DNA of 64,000 nucleotides from Homalodisca vitripennis. Taxonomy: Eukaryota; Arthropoda; Insecta; Hemiptera; Cicadellidae. Both the position numbers and the translations under genes were made by a program. The stretch's first letter is position 1; every line of letters begins with the position of its first letter. Below, piece after piece: positions 1 through 11,172 of this stretch. Below the pieces are notes generated by a model. It was not told where the DNA came from, made no database searches, and saw only the letters and a list, made by a program, of their open reading frames with translations. Location: positions 1 through 64,000 of the forward strand of contig NW_025777499.1 of the NCBI RefSeq assembly GCF_021130785.1, read 5' to 3'.

Positions 1-202
1 AAATGCCGAGGTCATTCAATTTATTTAATGCGAAACTGAACTCTTCGCTTTATTCTAGTGTTCTTTACTTAAGGAAATTTTAAACTGTTAATACATTTTC
101 TCTTCTTGCTGTCTGTATACTGGATAATTGAGCTGTATCCTTTTCTAATAGTACTACGATATAAACCTTGTAAACCTTAAAAGAACTTAAACCATTTACC
201 AC

Positions 203-596
203 TTAAGGGGGTTCGGTATGCCCTATCCTTCCCATGTTAATTTTATGTCCCTTTTTCTCAGAAACCTTTAAAGCTATCATCGTCAAACTTTAGGACACTA
301 CTATTTAGACCTTTGTTAACATTTAGAGCGGAAGACATTATAAAAATACTATTTTACATTTTTATTAAAAAAATTATAATTATAAATTATTTTACAAAAA
401 ATTTATAAATTTTTTATTTACAACAAATTAAATAAAAACTTCTTTTTTAACTTCTGTTCCGCTCTAAATGTTAACAAAGGTCTAAATAGTAGTGTCCTAA
501 AGTTTGATGATGATAGCTTTAAAGTTTTCTGAGAAAAAGGTACATACAATTGGCCAAATTAACATGGGAAGGATAGGGCATACCGAACCCCCTTAA
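203..596. mobile_element. TTAA-flanked foldback MITE (piggyBac- or Kolobok-like ends)
   Basis: Two inverted arms of about 130 bp (roughly 207-340 and 457-592) surround a very AT-rich core with no coding content. The outer ends read TTAAGGGGGTTCGGTATGCC on the left and the matching reverse complement ending CCCCCTTAA on the right, so the element 207-592 sits between two copies of TTAA (203-206 and 593-596). A TTAA target duplication is characteristic of the piggyBac and Kolobok superfamilies; which one applies cannot be settled without an autonomous relative. The arms differ by a few substitutions and small indels, so the insertion is moderately old. Confidence 0.82.
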
Positions 597-2329
597 GTAA
601 TAAGCTACTGGAAAGACATACGTACGAGTTTAATTTGACTTTTTTATTCCAAGTTTATATGCCTTGAACCAAGATGAAAATACTGGATATACGAATGTTT
701 GAGGTTAGAACTTATCTATTAAGTGTTATTACACTGATGGACGTATAGACAGACTATGGAATCCTTGTGATGTCCCTAACCATTAGGAAAGTCCTCATGG
801 TTCTCTGCATTTTTACATAGAGTTATCAAACAGATATGTGGACGTACAACGACACGATTTCAATAAGGCCTTGTCATATTCTTAATATGATTTTATGTTT
901 GATAATGAGATCCTACTAAGTGATCACTGTCTTGGTGATTTTACTTATAATCGGATACCTATACATAGAATGTAATATGGTGGAAAGGGTTGATTTAATA
1001 TAGTTGTTGAGTTTAGTTCAACTAGCTCTAAATGCAACGTCCGTCACGATTACTTAATATTAAAATTCATAATAAATCAAACCTTCTTTAACGTAATCTT
1101 GGTTGCTTTAACGTGTAAGTAACATCGTAGTGTATTCAATTATGCACCAGATGAGACAATGAGAATGTTAATTCTCCTGGATTATTTTATATTTTAAAAT
1201 ATAGGTGTCGTGTGATATCAAAACAATGTAATTTTTTTGTTTTGAGCTTTGTCCGTTGACCTTTTATCGATCCCCTTCAGATTTTCCGATCGACCATGAC
1301 TTAAAAATTCCAGGAAGTCGGTATGTAATAGTGACAGATTCAAACGCTGCATTAAGAGGAAGATGAACTGCAGCTGGATCACTCTGCTCTTTTAACTGAC
1401 CAATTCAGAAATTATTTTTGGAGTAAAGTTCCTCATATTATTTTTCTTCTAAGCCACAGGCACTGTATTAATATTCAGCTCAAGCATTTTCCGTGATCAT
1501 AAATAACATATATAAACCTCTATAAAATTCCAAAATTTTACCTATGTATCTTATTAGAAATGTATCTTTTCTATTTTAAATTATATTCATTTTATTCTTC
1601 ACTTTTAGGTCTTTCCAATACGGCTATATAATGGAACAAATAATAGCAAAAATTAGATCAAAATTTATATTAAAAATAGTCTCGGCCACACAGAAAATTA
1701 TTATTTTTTATGGCTTTACATTTACTTGTTACTTACAAATTATTTTATTAATCTTATTAGTATATAATATCATAACCATTGCACCATTGTACATGTTTCG
1801 GTTTCATATGATAAGAAAACGTGTTATCTTTATAAGATTGTATATGATATAAAAGGCGGAACTAACAGATTATTTGAGTATTATAGGAGAGTTTTCTACG
1901 TCGTACAAATATAGCTTATAAAATGCCAACGATCAATAGCTTAAACGTCCCGGAGAAGCTGTAAGAGGGCCTCGCATTCTAAAACTGACAACAAGAACCG
2001 TCCTTTTGTGGATGCTGAGTGTATTGTACTGAAATGCTCTTATTTGGGAAAATTCTAATTCCAAATTCAAAGGACAACCTCTATCCTCTGGAACATGTTT
2101 TCCATCAAATCAGTATGTATAAAAATTGATACATACAATTGTTTACATTAAATACCACGTTATTTTAATATCTTTATATTATTTAAGAGTTCATTTGTCT
2201 AAAATATTGTGTTTTACATTTTTTAATTGTCATATTATTATTAATTATTTTTATCATTTTTTCAGACAATTTAAGGTAGTTACATTTTCTTCCTTATTAT
2301 GTGTATAAAATTTAGTAAATTTATAGCAA
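597..2329. other. AT-rich stretch without a supported gene
   Basis: No open frame here has recognisable protein similarity. The part from about 1.86 kb upward may hold the eroded integrase end of the neighbouring minus-strand Gypsy element, but the similarity is too weak to fix a border. Confidence 0.5.
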
Positions 2330-3800
2330 TCCTGTAAATATGACGTGATGTGTTATATTTAGTCAAAACAAGCGTTCTCTGGCCAATTGCAGTAAAGCTT
2401 GAAGTCTTATCTGCCCTAAGTGAATGTGACAGATAAAAGTACACAATATGTTTGTCAGTGTTCTTGAATAGGACATAAAGACGGCGTCTTCCTACCTATC
2501 AAGATCTTCATTAACCTCCAATTCATCATAGTACCTTCTATTTTCCTTATATTCTATGATAGCATTAGGTTATTTCAAGCCATTTAATAATTTCTCGATA
2601 GTATGCACCACTCAGCTTTTTAGTCATTTGGTAATTTAGCTTCAAGAAATTTCCTCTTGGGCATAACTATAACAAAAGTCCTACTGCGAATGCGTGCTCA
2701 TCATTTTATTTTTTGGGTTGTTTCAGGTAATTTCAACTCAATGTATCAGCTACAATTGTTTACCTTACGGTACACTATTTTAGGCTAAAAAGGTAAAATT
2801 TCCTTTATTACTCTCTTAACTCTAGGAGGAGCTTCATGGACACATATTTCTTAAAAAAAGCTTTTATTAGTTTTGTAAATTTATATTGTTAAGCCTGCTT
2901 GTAATTCAAATGTACTCATGATATATTTACATGCTGTGGATATAAAAGTGCTCCTTCTTATAACTTTGCTGCGTGCATTCAAGAGATTTAGATTCGTAAA
3001 GAACTCTTCGAGAATCTTGCAAAGAAATGCATCAACAGGTATTAGCTTGTGCTAAAAGATAAAACGATAGGTAGTGGTAAATAATACAAATCTATTAAAG
3101 ATATTGATAATACAATATTATTAAATTCATGAAAAGGTTTCTGTATTTCTAAATAACAAACATCTTTCGTAATTAGTTTTTTTAGCGGATGTGTGAGGTC
3201 AGACAACTTGGTGAAATTTCTAAAATAAGGGACCATCCAAAGAAATATTTGTAAGTCCTGAAACAATAGATAGAGGCTTCACTTTATTTATATCTTCTAC
3301 TTAGAGGTATACCCTCATGCGTGATAATATGATCTTATACGAAATGTAATCTGTTATGATTAAATATTAATTCATAGTAATTTATATGAAATCCTACTTA
3401 ATTTAGGTATCGAGAATACTCTGAGTGCGGTGAGTAAGTAATATTTACTGGAATCATGGGTAAGAATATCATCCATTGATTCTTAAACTTCATTGATAGC
3501 TTCTACTGCCGAGATATCCTCTCTTGGCAAACCTCGGGAGAGGATATATTCCAAATGGAAGATGCAACTAAGAGTATCTTACGCGTTGCATTAGTATAAT
3601 TATTTGGAGTACGATTGCGTACTTTAATCTGCCAAATCCTTTCCGACAGTATAAGAAAGTGAAGTTCTTAGATCCGTTACTCAATTTTGTTCAAATTTCT
3701 TTGCAGAGTAGTTGCTGAACAATGTCATGTCAGATGAATTTGAAAACACATGAAGTCGGCTCTTCTACAAACTTGATATTTCTTCAATTGTGTTTAACAC
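2330..3800 (-). pseudogene. Decayed Gypsy-type pol (reverse transcriptase to integrase), copy B
   Basis: Conceptual minus-strand translation, switching frames, gives the order expected of Ty3/Gypsy pol. Around 3724-3797 TIEEIS and VFSN..DMT correspond to the first RT blocks. LPFGI is near 3544-3562, MDDIL near 3463-3486 and GHIITHEGIP near 3294-3334. LQIFLWMVPYFRNF followed by LSDLTHPLKKL (3175-3258) is the RT thumb/connection segment. Towards lower coordinates YDELEVNEDL (2499-2533) and an HLG...ARERLF stretch (2330-2420) resemble the region before and at the integrase zinc-binding domain. Stops and frameshifts are frequent and no LTRs are visible. The family is clear, the borders are not. 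It reads differently from copy A at the equivalent RT block, so they are probably different Gypsy lineages. Confidence 0.7.
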
Positions 3801-4856
3801 GGATAACGTAACGTACTTGTTTCAGAGGAAATAGTTTTAAAGATAAGGTTTCTACTACGCCTATGTCATATTTTGTACTTTTCCAAGCAACCAATGACGT
3901 TGAAATTAGATAAATAGTTCATACACACATTAACAGTATGAATTATTCTTTGTGCAACAATTTGGGTCTGATATTGCAGTACAATCATCGGTAATCAACT
4001 CTTTACAATATTTTGATTAATTAACTTATTAGGAGTTGCAGTACACTCGAAAAGAATGAGAAATTGTATATAATATTAAACTACCTACTTTACAGTTTAA
4101 TATATTTAAAACCTGTTCTGGAGCTATTGATTTATTGATATCATTACATTGGCCACCAGTTTAAAATGCAAATGGAACATTATTATATTTAAATAATGTG
4201 AGGTACTCGATTCAATCCTTTTGTGAAAATCCTTCATTTAGAATAGAATTAACGTATAGTACCAGAACAGACGTATTGGGAGAGCGTTATCCTGCCTAAA
4301 TTGTTCAGTCTTCTCTTCTTTGCGGTTGTCCTCAATAGCAAAGGCTTTAACTTGTCTCTGATTTCAGGTATTTTACCGACAAACTGGTCAGAAGTAACCG
4401 ATCTTACTGAAGGATAAACATTTATCATAGAATGCTAGGCAGGAAGTCCTGGCATGAAACCCACATCGCCAACATTTGTATGGATTTTCTCGTGGTTTGG
4501 AAAAGGACTATTTTTTTGTTATCGAATTTCCTTATGGACTTTTCTTATAAAGACATGTTAAATAGCTGTAAACTAAAGTCTTATATTGACCTGCGGTTAT
4601 ATTTGTCCCTAGCTTCACTTCTAGGCTCGTTGTTATCCTATAAACTAATATATGGCGAATGGAATAGTAATTTATTGTCCAGTAAGAATATGTGTTATTC
4701 TGGAGCAATTTTTTTTTAATATGATTAAAAGTGTCATCTTCTGATTGTTTCAGTTCATTGAAGGGAAATAGTTCTTATATTATTTTGAATTTTTATGAAG
4801 TATTTGTAAAACTTAATAGATTATCTAAAAGTAACATATTCCATGTCGAGTCGAAA
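3801..4856. other. AT-rich stretch, possibly 5' remains of Gypsy copy B
   Basis: No protein motif can be supported. The position upstream of RT on the minus strand is where gag/protease of Gypsy copy B would lie. Confidence 0.35.
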
Positions 4857-4864
4857 GAATCTTA

Positions 4865-5421
4865 GGTACTTTAGGATTATACCGACCACACCCAGACATG
4901 AATCGTTATTTAACGTTTTGCTTCTACTGATTACTAGATTAGCGTAGAACAATATTTCTTCAATATAGAACAGGAATTGTCTTATCGAAAACCCCTCCCC
5001 ATCCTCAGACAGAGGTCCAAGTCGAGCGGTCTAGTAGATAACGTGATTGCAGAGTCTCGCCGCCCGTTCAGCTGGTGCGTCGCTTTGTTGTACTTCCGTG
5101 TTTTACCCCCACATTGCTCCAAAAACTATACTCAACAAAAACTATACTCTTTATTGAAAAAAAAAACACAAAAACTTGTTTTTTATTCTTGATCACAATG
5201 TCAGTTCTGTTACTCAACAACATCGTATTATAACGTTCTAATTTCATAGAAAAAAGTTTAAGCGTTGGGGGCATATAACGGAATCTGACCCTATTAACAA
5301 TTGATAATCGTTGTAAGTTTGTAATTAAAGAGTTGTTTTTTCGTTCTATCATGTTTTCTTTCTATAAATTTATATTTTTGTGTTCTTCATACTGGTGTGG
5401 TCGGTATAATCCCAAAGTACC
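4865..5421. mobile_element. 557-bp MITE with 8-bp target duplication (Merlin-, P- or hAT-like)
   Basis: The element begins GGTACTTTAGGATTATACCG and ends with the near-identical inverted copy CGGTATAATCCCAAAGTACC, giving terminal repeats of about 31 bp with a few mismatches. It is flanked by a perfect direct repeat GAATCTTA at 4857-4864 and 5422-5429. An 8-bp duplication fits the Merlin, P and hAT superfamilies; the 5'-GG terminus fits Merlin best. The interior is non-coding, with a GC-richer patch (about 4985-5110) and A/T runs. It lies between two decayed Gypsy fragments. Confidence 0.8.
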
Positions 5422-5429
5422 GAATCTTA

Positions 5430-5879
5430 ACATTTCATGAAATCCTCTTCTATAGTGGCCATACACGTAGCGATTTGTTTTTCATCACTCTTGGAATAGA
5501 AATCAGTAACTACAGTAAACCACTAAAAAATGCTTGAGGCAACGAATTTACATAATATTCCGTTTTTGTTGAACATGAGTGGTTTAGAAGGTCTCAGACT
5601 CACCTTTCCGTCATCCCCATCACCTTTGTTATGCTCTAGCGCATAATTCTTGTTTGGAAATATATCCTTCTAATGCTTATTGACAGCTTAGCTATTTACT
5701 ACGACTAAATTTCAGCACCGTGTCAAGTTAATTAGTGATCTAATAAATGTTTTAAATCAACATTAGAATATAAAACCAAGTATACGAATTTTAGTCAAGA
5801 TGTACATTAAATCACATTATTATGAACTTTAAAAGAATAACTACCATATCTTAAATTATAAACATTAATTGTTTTATCC
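5430..5879. other. Probable eroded 3' portion of Gypsy copy A
   Basis: This stretch follows the integrase core of Gypsy copy A on the minus strand, where the integrase C-terminus and 3' LTR would be expected. I see no motif strong enough to name. Confidence 0.3.
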
Positions 5880-7400
5880 ATATGACAGGTATCACTTTCT
5901 GCTGGTGATGTCTAGAGTAAACACTTTTACGGTATAGCAGCTTGACCATTTAACGGTGGGTGAATAACAACAACTGTTTGTAAATATTACTTCAGATGTT
6001 CAAAAATATTTCAATTTTGTCTAATGCAAATTGTGTACCATTTCCTGATATTAAAACATATAGTAACATGAAAGTTTGTTTATTTCTTTAAAAAACTGTA
6101 CAGTTCAAAAAAGACTGTTGGTTTTATTTCAAACACAATTCATGTTAGAATCAATTATGGCTTTATCAATAGGGTTTGTAGGAATCAATGAGTTTGTAGT
6201 GTTTATTGATTGGTTTTCAAAGATATAAGTCCTTATCGGTGGTCACTTTCCTTTAAAGGACACAGTAATCATTGTTTTACTAAATTTTCAACGTTCACAT
6301 GTATAATTTTCCAGTATCATAAGCTTCGAGCTAATAATGTAATTTCTGTCCAGCCTAAATACCCTGCATACAGTCCGTTTAGAACAAAATGTAAATCGCT
6401 AGTATCGCAACACGTGATCGTGGAAAGAGGACATATATCTTGTAAAGTTTATTCACTGCCTTCAATTCCATAAGGTTTCAAACTTTTTCCATTAAAAGTA
6501 GTCTAATACTTTCCTTGGATATGGATATCTAGCAGCTCCGCCTCGAACATTGATAGAATAAAAGAAATGTAATATTTGATTTGATTTTTTTAACTAGTCT
6601 CTAATTTGTCCGTCCAGTTCAAGTTCGAACAATTTCCTAATAAAGAATTCAGAGTATGCAGTGTTAAAGTAATAATGATCTTGGTTTTTGAAGCGTAGGT
6701 TACTAGACATCCCATTTTTCACGACTGGATCAATATCTTACTTTAATTTATGCAGTATAAACTCATCAATAATATGACCAAGATATTGGACACTGGTTTT
6801 GAAAAAAAGTGAAATTTTTCTCCTTAATTCGCAAGTTATATTGTTTCATTATTTTCTAAACTTTGCGTACACGAAAGAACGTTTTCATATAAGTTCTAGG
6901 TTGTACTATTGTATCAGGAATGAAACATCATGTTAGTGACAGCATATTTTCCACGAACCTCGTCCAAATACTGGGCGTCATTGTGTTTATTTATAAAATT
7001 CTAAATGATTACTCATATTTTAAATCACACTTTGAGTCGTCATCCATGCTTCCGTGGATGTAAGCCTTAATAATATTAAGGGCGCAAATACTTGCTTTTA
7101 TTTATTTGGGTTTAGATACCATCAATATGAGAAAAGGATCATTTTCATCCATAATGACATTAATCACTGATACTTTGTAGTCTGCACAAACACTCTGCTG
7201 CCATCCAGTTTCCCAGCAGGTACTATTAGAGTTCTCCATTGAGTCCGTTCAATTTTCGATATGACTCAGTTTGTAACAGTTTCTATCCGCCTTGAACTAG
7301 TTTTTCCAGAGCTATGGCACATGTCTTGACATTGTATTTGTTTTGCTTCATCCCCAATGCCAGTTTTAAATACTTATTTTAATCATTTAAATAATTAAAT
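5880..7400 (-). pseudogene. Decayed Gypsy-type pol (reverse transcriptase to integrase), copy A
   Basis: Frame-switching translation of the minus strand recovers collinear Ty3/Gypsy pol motifs. WRTLIVP and KLDGSRVCADYKV (about 7135-7245) match the first RT block. NFTFFQ and SVQYLGHIID (6765-6825) match the RT block before the thumb. GYLG...ARSL.YW and ENLVKQ (6270-6375) match the H2C2 integrase zinc region. LISGNGTQF (6017-6054) and HPPLNGQAA (5936-5962) match the integrase core around its second acidic residue. Spacing between motifs is near normal, so this is one element rather than scattered pieces. Many stops are present and no LTR is visible. It would have encoded reverse transcription and integration functions but cannot now. 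Confidence 0.75.
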
Positions 7401-9006
7401 CCTAATCGATGATCATTCCCGTAGGCAATCACTTCAAACTAGATTTAGATTTTAACGTCAAATATAAATTTTTAATTTAAAAATGTTTGTTCTTTGTATT
7501 TCCAGCTCAAAAACGCATTACCACGGGTTTTATTCCTTCTCAAGAATATATCCTCCCTTCCACTTTTGTAAATTTCAAATGGAAAAATGATTTTCCAGTT
7601 CGATCTTTTGTCAACAGTAACCATACATGTATGTTGTAACTGCTTGGACTCAGTTTCATTTGTATCACGTAGGGATTTAAAACTATCATCTGTTAAATCT
7701 TGCTCTTCAATTAAATTGCTTTACCCTTTGGTTAGAGTGTTGTTGACTTGCTTCTGAATAAACAAAATAAAATAAATTAATTTGGATAAAACCGATTTCA
7801 TTTCCAAATATACGAAACGACGTTCATTGTTTGGTTTTTACTTTACACAAATCTTCTACCCATTAGTAACTCAGCGGAATTTGGTGCTTTAAATTAATTT
7901 TAGGTGTTACATGTTATATAAATTCCATTAATGTTCCGATATAAAGTACTTAACTTATGTGTTAATTAAAATGCATTACACGTTATATTTGTTTTCAATT
8001 GTTTTTTACATTTTAAAAATATTGTGATAGGTGAATATTATGCACTCAATAAGTTAGTCTTTTATTTTTATCTAGTTTCACATAAGTTTTTTACATATTA
8101 CTAACCTTTATGTAGAGTTCTTCAATTTTAAATCCAAAATCAAATATATTTTATAATTGTTCATAACCTGCAGTACATTGTAATAGTTCGCTCTGTAAAG
8201 TTCAATATTTCTGTCAGGATTATTCCATCAGTAATAATGAATACTGTCCATCAAATTGTTGTAAACGATTGCTCAAAGTACGAATAAGTGGTCTTTTCAT
8301 TATGCTTCCACGTGTCTTACAATGTGAAACATTTATAATGGTTTTATCATTCGTCATCGTATTATGTCTTTAACCTAAACTAAAGAGAATGACTTCTGGA
8401 TAAATTTATTCTCTTAATAATTATAATTTAAACAATATAGTAAACATGTGATTATAGTGAATCATATGATTACAATCAACAAATCAATTAAACTTTATAA
8501 CCGAAATTGATATATACATTCGTTTTAAAGGAGATTTTTATTGCACAATTTATCTCGGTTATACAAAATTTTTGAAAATACCTTCTTTAGTATTATTATT
8601 GGCACTATATTATAGCTTTATATGTTTTTAAAGAAAAAAGCATTTTTTCCTAAATTCTATTTTATGATTACAGAAATTGTTCTGTTATTAAAATGAAATT
8701 GCCTTGCCGTATTGAGAATGATTGTGGTTTTTTCCAAAATTATTAATATTGATTTTTTTAAAGTTTACAAAAAACAAGAATGGTCCCCCAATTCAGATCT
8801 TACCTCAAAAAGATGCCTATAATACTCATATTTATATATTACCAAGTATATAGAATAATGAAAAAGACTAATCTTCAGCAAAACCACAAGGAGAGTTCAG
8901 TTAAAAATATAATTATTAATTTTCAATCTAAGCTCTATTTGCAGAATTATTTCAGATACTAAATTTTAAATGTCGTCATAATACCTTTCCAATTTGTCAT
9001 TCGCCG
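7401..9006. other. AT-rich stretch, possibly gag/protease remains of Gypsy copy A
   Basis: The stretch lies upstream of copy A RT on the minus strand. Short fragments near 7300-7400 still resemble the RT N-terminal linker, but nothing beyond about 7.6 kb can be named. Confidence 0.35.
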
Positions 9007-9031
9007 AAATAAATAAATAAATAAATAAATT
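9007..9031. repeat. (AAAT)n microsatellite
   Basis: Six consecutive AAAT units. Confidence 0.9.
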
Positions 9032-9035
9032 AATG

Positions 9036-9040
<5 letters not shown>

Positions 9041-9089
<49 letters not shown>
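9041..9089. repeat. (TA)n microsatellite
   Basis: About 24 uninterrupted TA units. The open frame crossing it is an artefact of the repeat. Confidence 0.95.
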
Positions 9090-9090
<1 letters not shown>

Positions 9091-9739
9091 CGAATGAAAT
9101 TATAGATAAGTTCCCATAAAAATAGAATAATTTTAGTAACCCTTTCGTAATACCTCAGCTGGTATTTCATACAGTAACATCGTAAATAACAGGTTGTGAG
9201 GAAGTGATTAACAAATTTCAAGAAGTAAACTGCTTTTATCCTCAAAATATTTATGCATTATTAAAGTTATAGTTTTAAATTTGCAGGCTTAATGATAGAA
9301 TTTTATTAAGGACATGACCGGTCTTTTCATGTGGAACCAGAGTTCTGCCTATATTTTTTTCCAGTCGCAGATATTGTGTGAAATCAGTATCTCCGGACTC
9401 TATCCTCTATCCTCCCACACTGCAGCAAATCCTGGAGGTGAGTAGTGTTCTATAGGATCGATCATCTTAATTAAACGGTGTTCTACAAGGTACACGTTTG
9501 AGTCTTTGAAAAAGTATTAATAAGTGGGTTTCCAGTAAAACCTTAGGAATTGTGTTATTTTCACGATGCTATCACTGCAATAAGAATGGAAATTCTTCTC
9601 AGGCTGAGTGTGTAAACGAGTTTTGTAAGAAATATAATAGATTTTATAGAACAATAGCTTCCATGTCTTTTATTCTTTTTACTAAATGCAGAAGGATCAT
9701 TATTATATTTTTAACTTACCACATCAATACAATTTTATA
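9090..9739. other. AT-rich spacer
   Basis: No supported gene. A GC-richer patch near 9310-9440 has no recognisable coding content. Confidence 0.5.
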
Positions 9740-9741
9740 TA

Positions 9742-11170
9742 CAGGGTCATCGAAAAATAATGCCTAGATTTTAAATAACTGTCATAAAAAAACTATTAAA
9801 GGTAATTTAAAGGTTGTAGTCTTTAAAATGTGCGGAAAGAAATAAATTTTTTTTTTTCATACCTTAGTATGTTTCAATGTGAGCACCGTTTCGTTGCCCT
9901 GCAGATATCAAGTATGTAGTCAACTTCCTGCCACGTGCGTCCAATCATATCTGGCGTAAACAGTTAAGATTGCGGAAGAAGAAATTCGCTCCCGAAGATG
10001 GATGGTCCAAATCCCGAATCTTTTCTGCGTAAAACTATATTTTTTATGTCCCCCTACCCTCCCAGAAAAAGAAATCCAAAAGGGGTAAGATCAGGACTTC
10101 TAGGAGGCCATGAAAATGGGGGCTGCTCTACCCAATCCAACCGTTTGGGGGAAGCGTGCGTTTAGTTGCAGCGCGTTACCCTCGCGATGGTAGTGAGGTG
10201 GGAGCCCCATCTTGCATAAAAATGATTCGCTGTCCAGTCTGTTGTTCGATATCGTCTAATTGGGGGCACACAAACAGTTCAAGCATATCCAGGTAAACTA
10301 GGCCTGTTAATGGTTTTTTTCTACAAAAAAGAAAGGTCCAATAACTTTGTCATGAAATAACGCGCACCACACATTGAGTTTGGGAGAAATCACGCACATA
10401 CTCGTGGATTTCGTTTGGCTGTTGCGATCCCCATACACGGCAATTGTGACGATTTACACATCCATTTATGTGAAACGTAGCTTCATCACTAAACAACACT
10501 CTCTGTTAGAAAATTTGGATTATCATCAATTTCATTTAACATAAAACTTTCAAATTCAGTTCGTTTAGGGCGGTCGGTAGGGTTTTATTTGCTGTTTTAT
10601 CTGAATTTTTATACGCATGAAGTCTTAGCCGTTTGTGCAGTACATTTTCGTATTGTTGTTTTTGGAATGTTTAGTTGAAGACTTCGTTGAGCAATGGATT
10701 TTTTTTGGCTCCTAACACAAGATTGCCGGATACGCTCAACATTCTCTTTCTGATGTTCTTTGTCGGCCTGGTCTAGATTTTTTGCCGACGGTCCCTGTTT
10801 CCCTAAACTGGTTAAACCATCGAACGATAGCTTTGTTATCAGGTGCTGTTTGACCTGGATATGTTCTCCGAAAGAACCGCTGTACACTGACAATTGACTT
10901 TGACTCCGCGTACCAAATCACGCACTGTGCTTTTTGTTTGCACGGTCAACATCGTACTGAGCGGCGGCGCGTCTGTGGCCGGCTGACCTTGACGATTTGC
11001 GCAGCTTGTCTGCGCATCACAAAAGACAAGGAAACACAATCAGGACGAACTAAAAACAAAACTTGCGTTCACCAGTTATCGATCCAGTGAAAAGAATTTC
11101 TCATTTAACATGAAAGGTTTTGATTGTTATAATTTTATTAAATCTAGGCATTATTTTTTCGATGACACTG
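9742..11170 (-). mobile_element. Mariner-like DNA transposon with 31-bp terminal repeats
   Basis: The ends are CAGGGTCATCGAAAAATAAT on the left and its imperfect inverted copy on the right, ending TTCGATGACACTG. The terminal repeats are about 31 bp with two or three differences. The dinucleotide TA flanks both ends (9740-9741 and 11171-11172), the target duplication of the Tc1/mariner/IS630 superfamily. A minus-strand transposase remnant fills most of the interior. The element is about 1.43 kb, close to full length for the group, but is inactivated by frameshifts. Confidence 0.9.
9855..10921 (-). pseudogene. Decayed mariner-like transposase (HTH/DUF4817 plus DDE)
   Basis: The N-terminal part at 10736-10921 reads VQRFFRRTYPGQTAP...IVRWFNQFRETGTV, the helix-turn-helix segment typical of the insect DUF4817 transposase group. 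A frameshift near 10740 moves the frame, and the second HTH continues as NVERIRQSC...IAQRSLQLNIPKTTIRK. The catalytic domain follows with SDEATF (first Asp, 10473-10490), HNCRVWG and VWCALFHDKVIGPFFF. QDGAP (second Asp, 10201-10218) is followed at once by a frameshift before PHY. SPDLTP (third Asp, about 10078-10098) comes next, and the C-terminal LDYILDICRAT segment ends near 9855. All three catalytic acidic residues are readable, but several frame changes and stops make the gene dead. Upstream on the minus strand (10930-11040) is a GC-richer leader. Confidence 0.85.
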
Positions 11171-11172
11171 TA

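Noticed and set aside
4985..5110. tRNA or SINE head inside the 557-bp MITE
   Set aside because: A B-box-like GGTCCAAGTCG is present but no A box at the right distance and no cloverleaf can be folded.
9030..9245. Open frame with (IY)n repeats
   Set aside because: Produced by translation of the (TA)n microsatellite.
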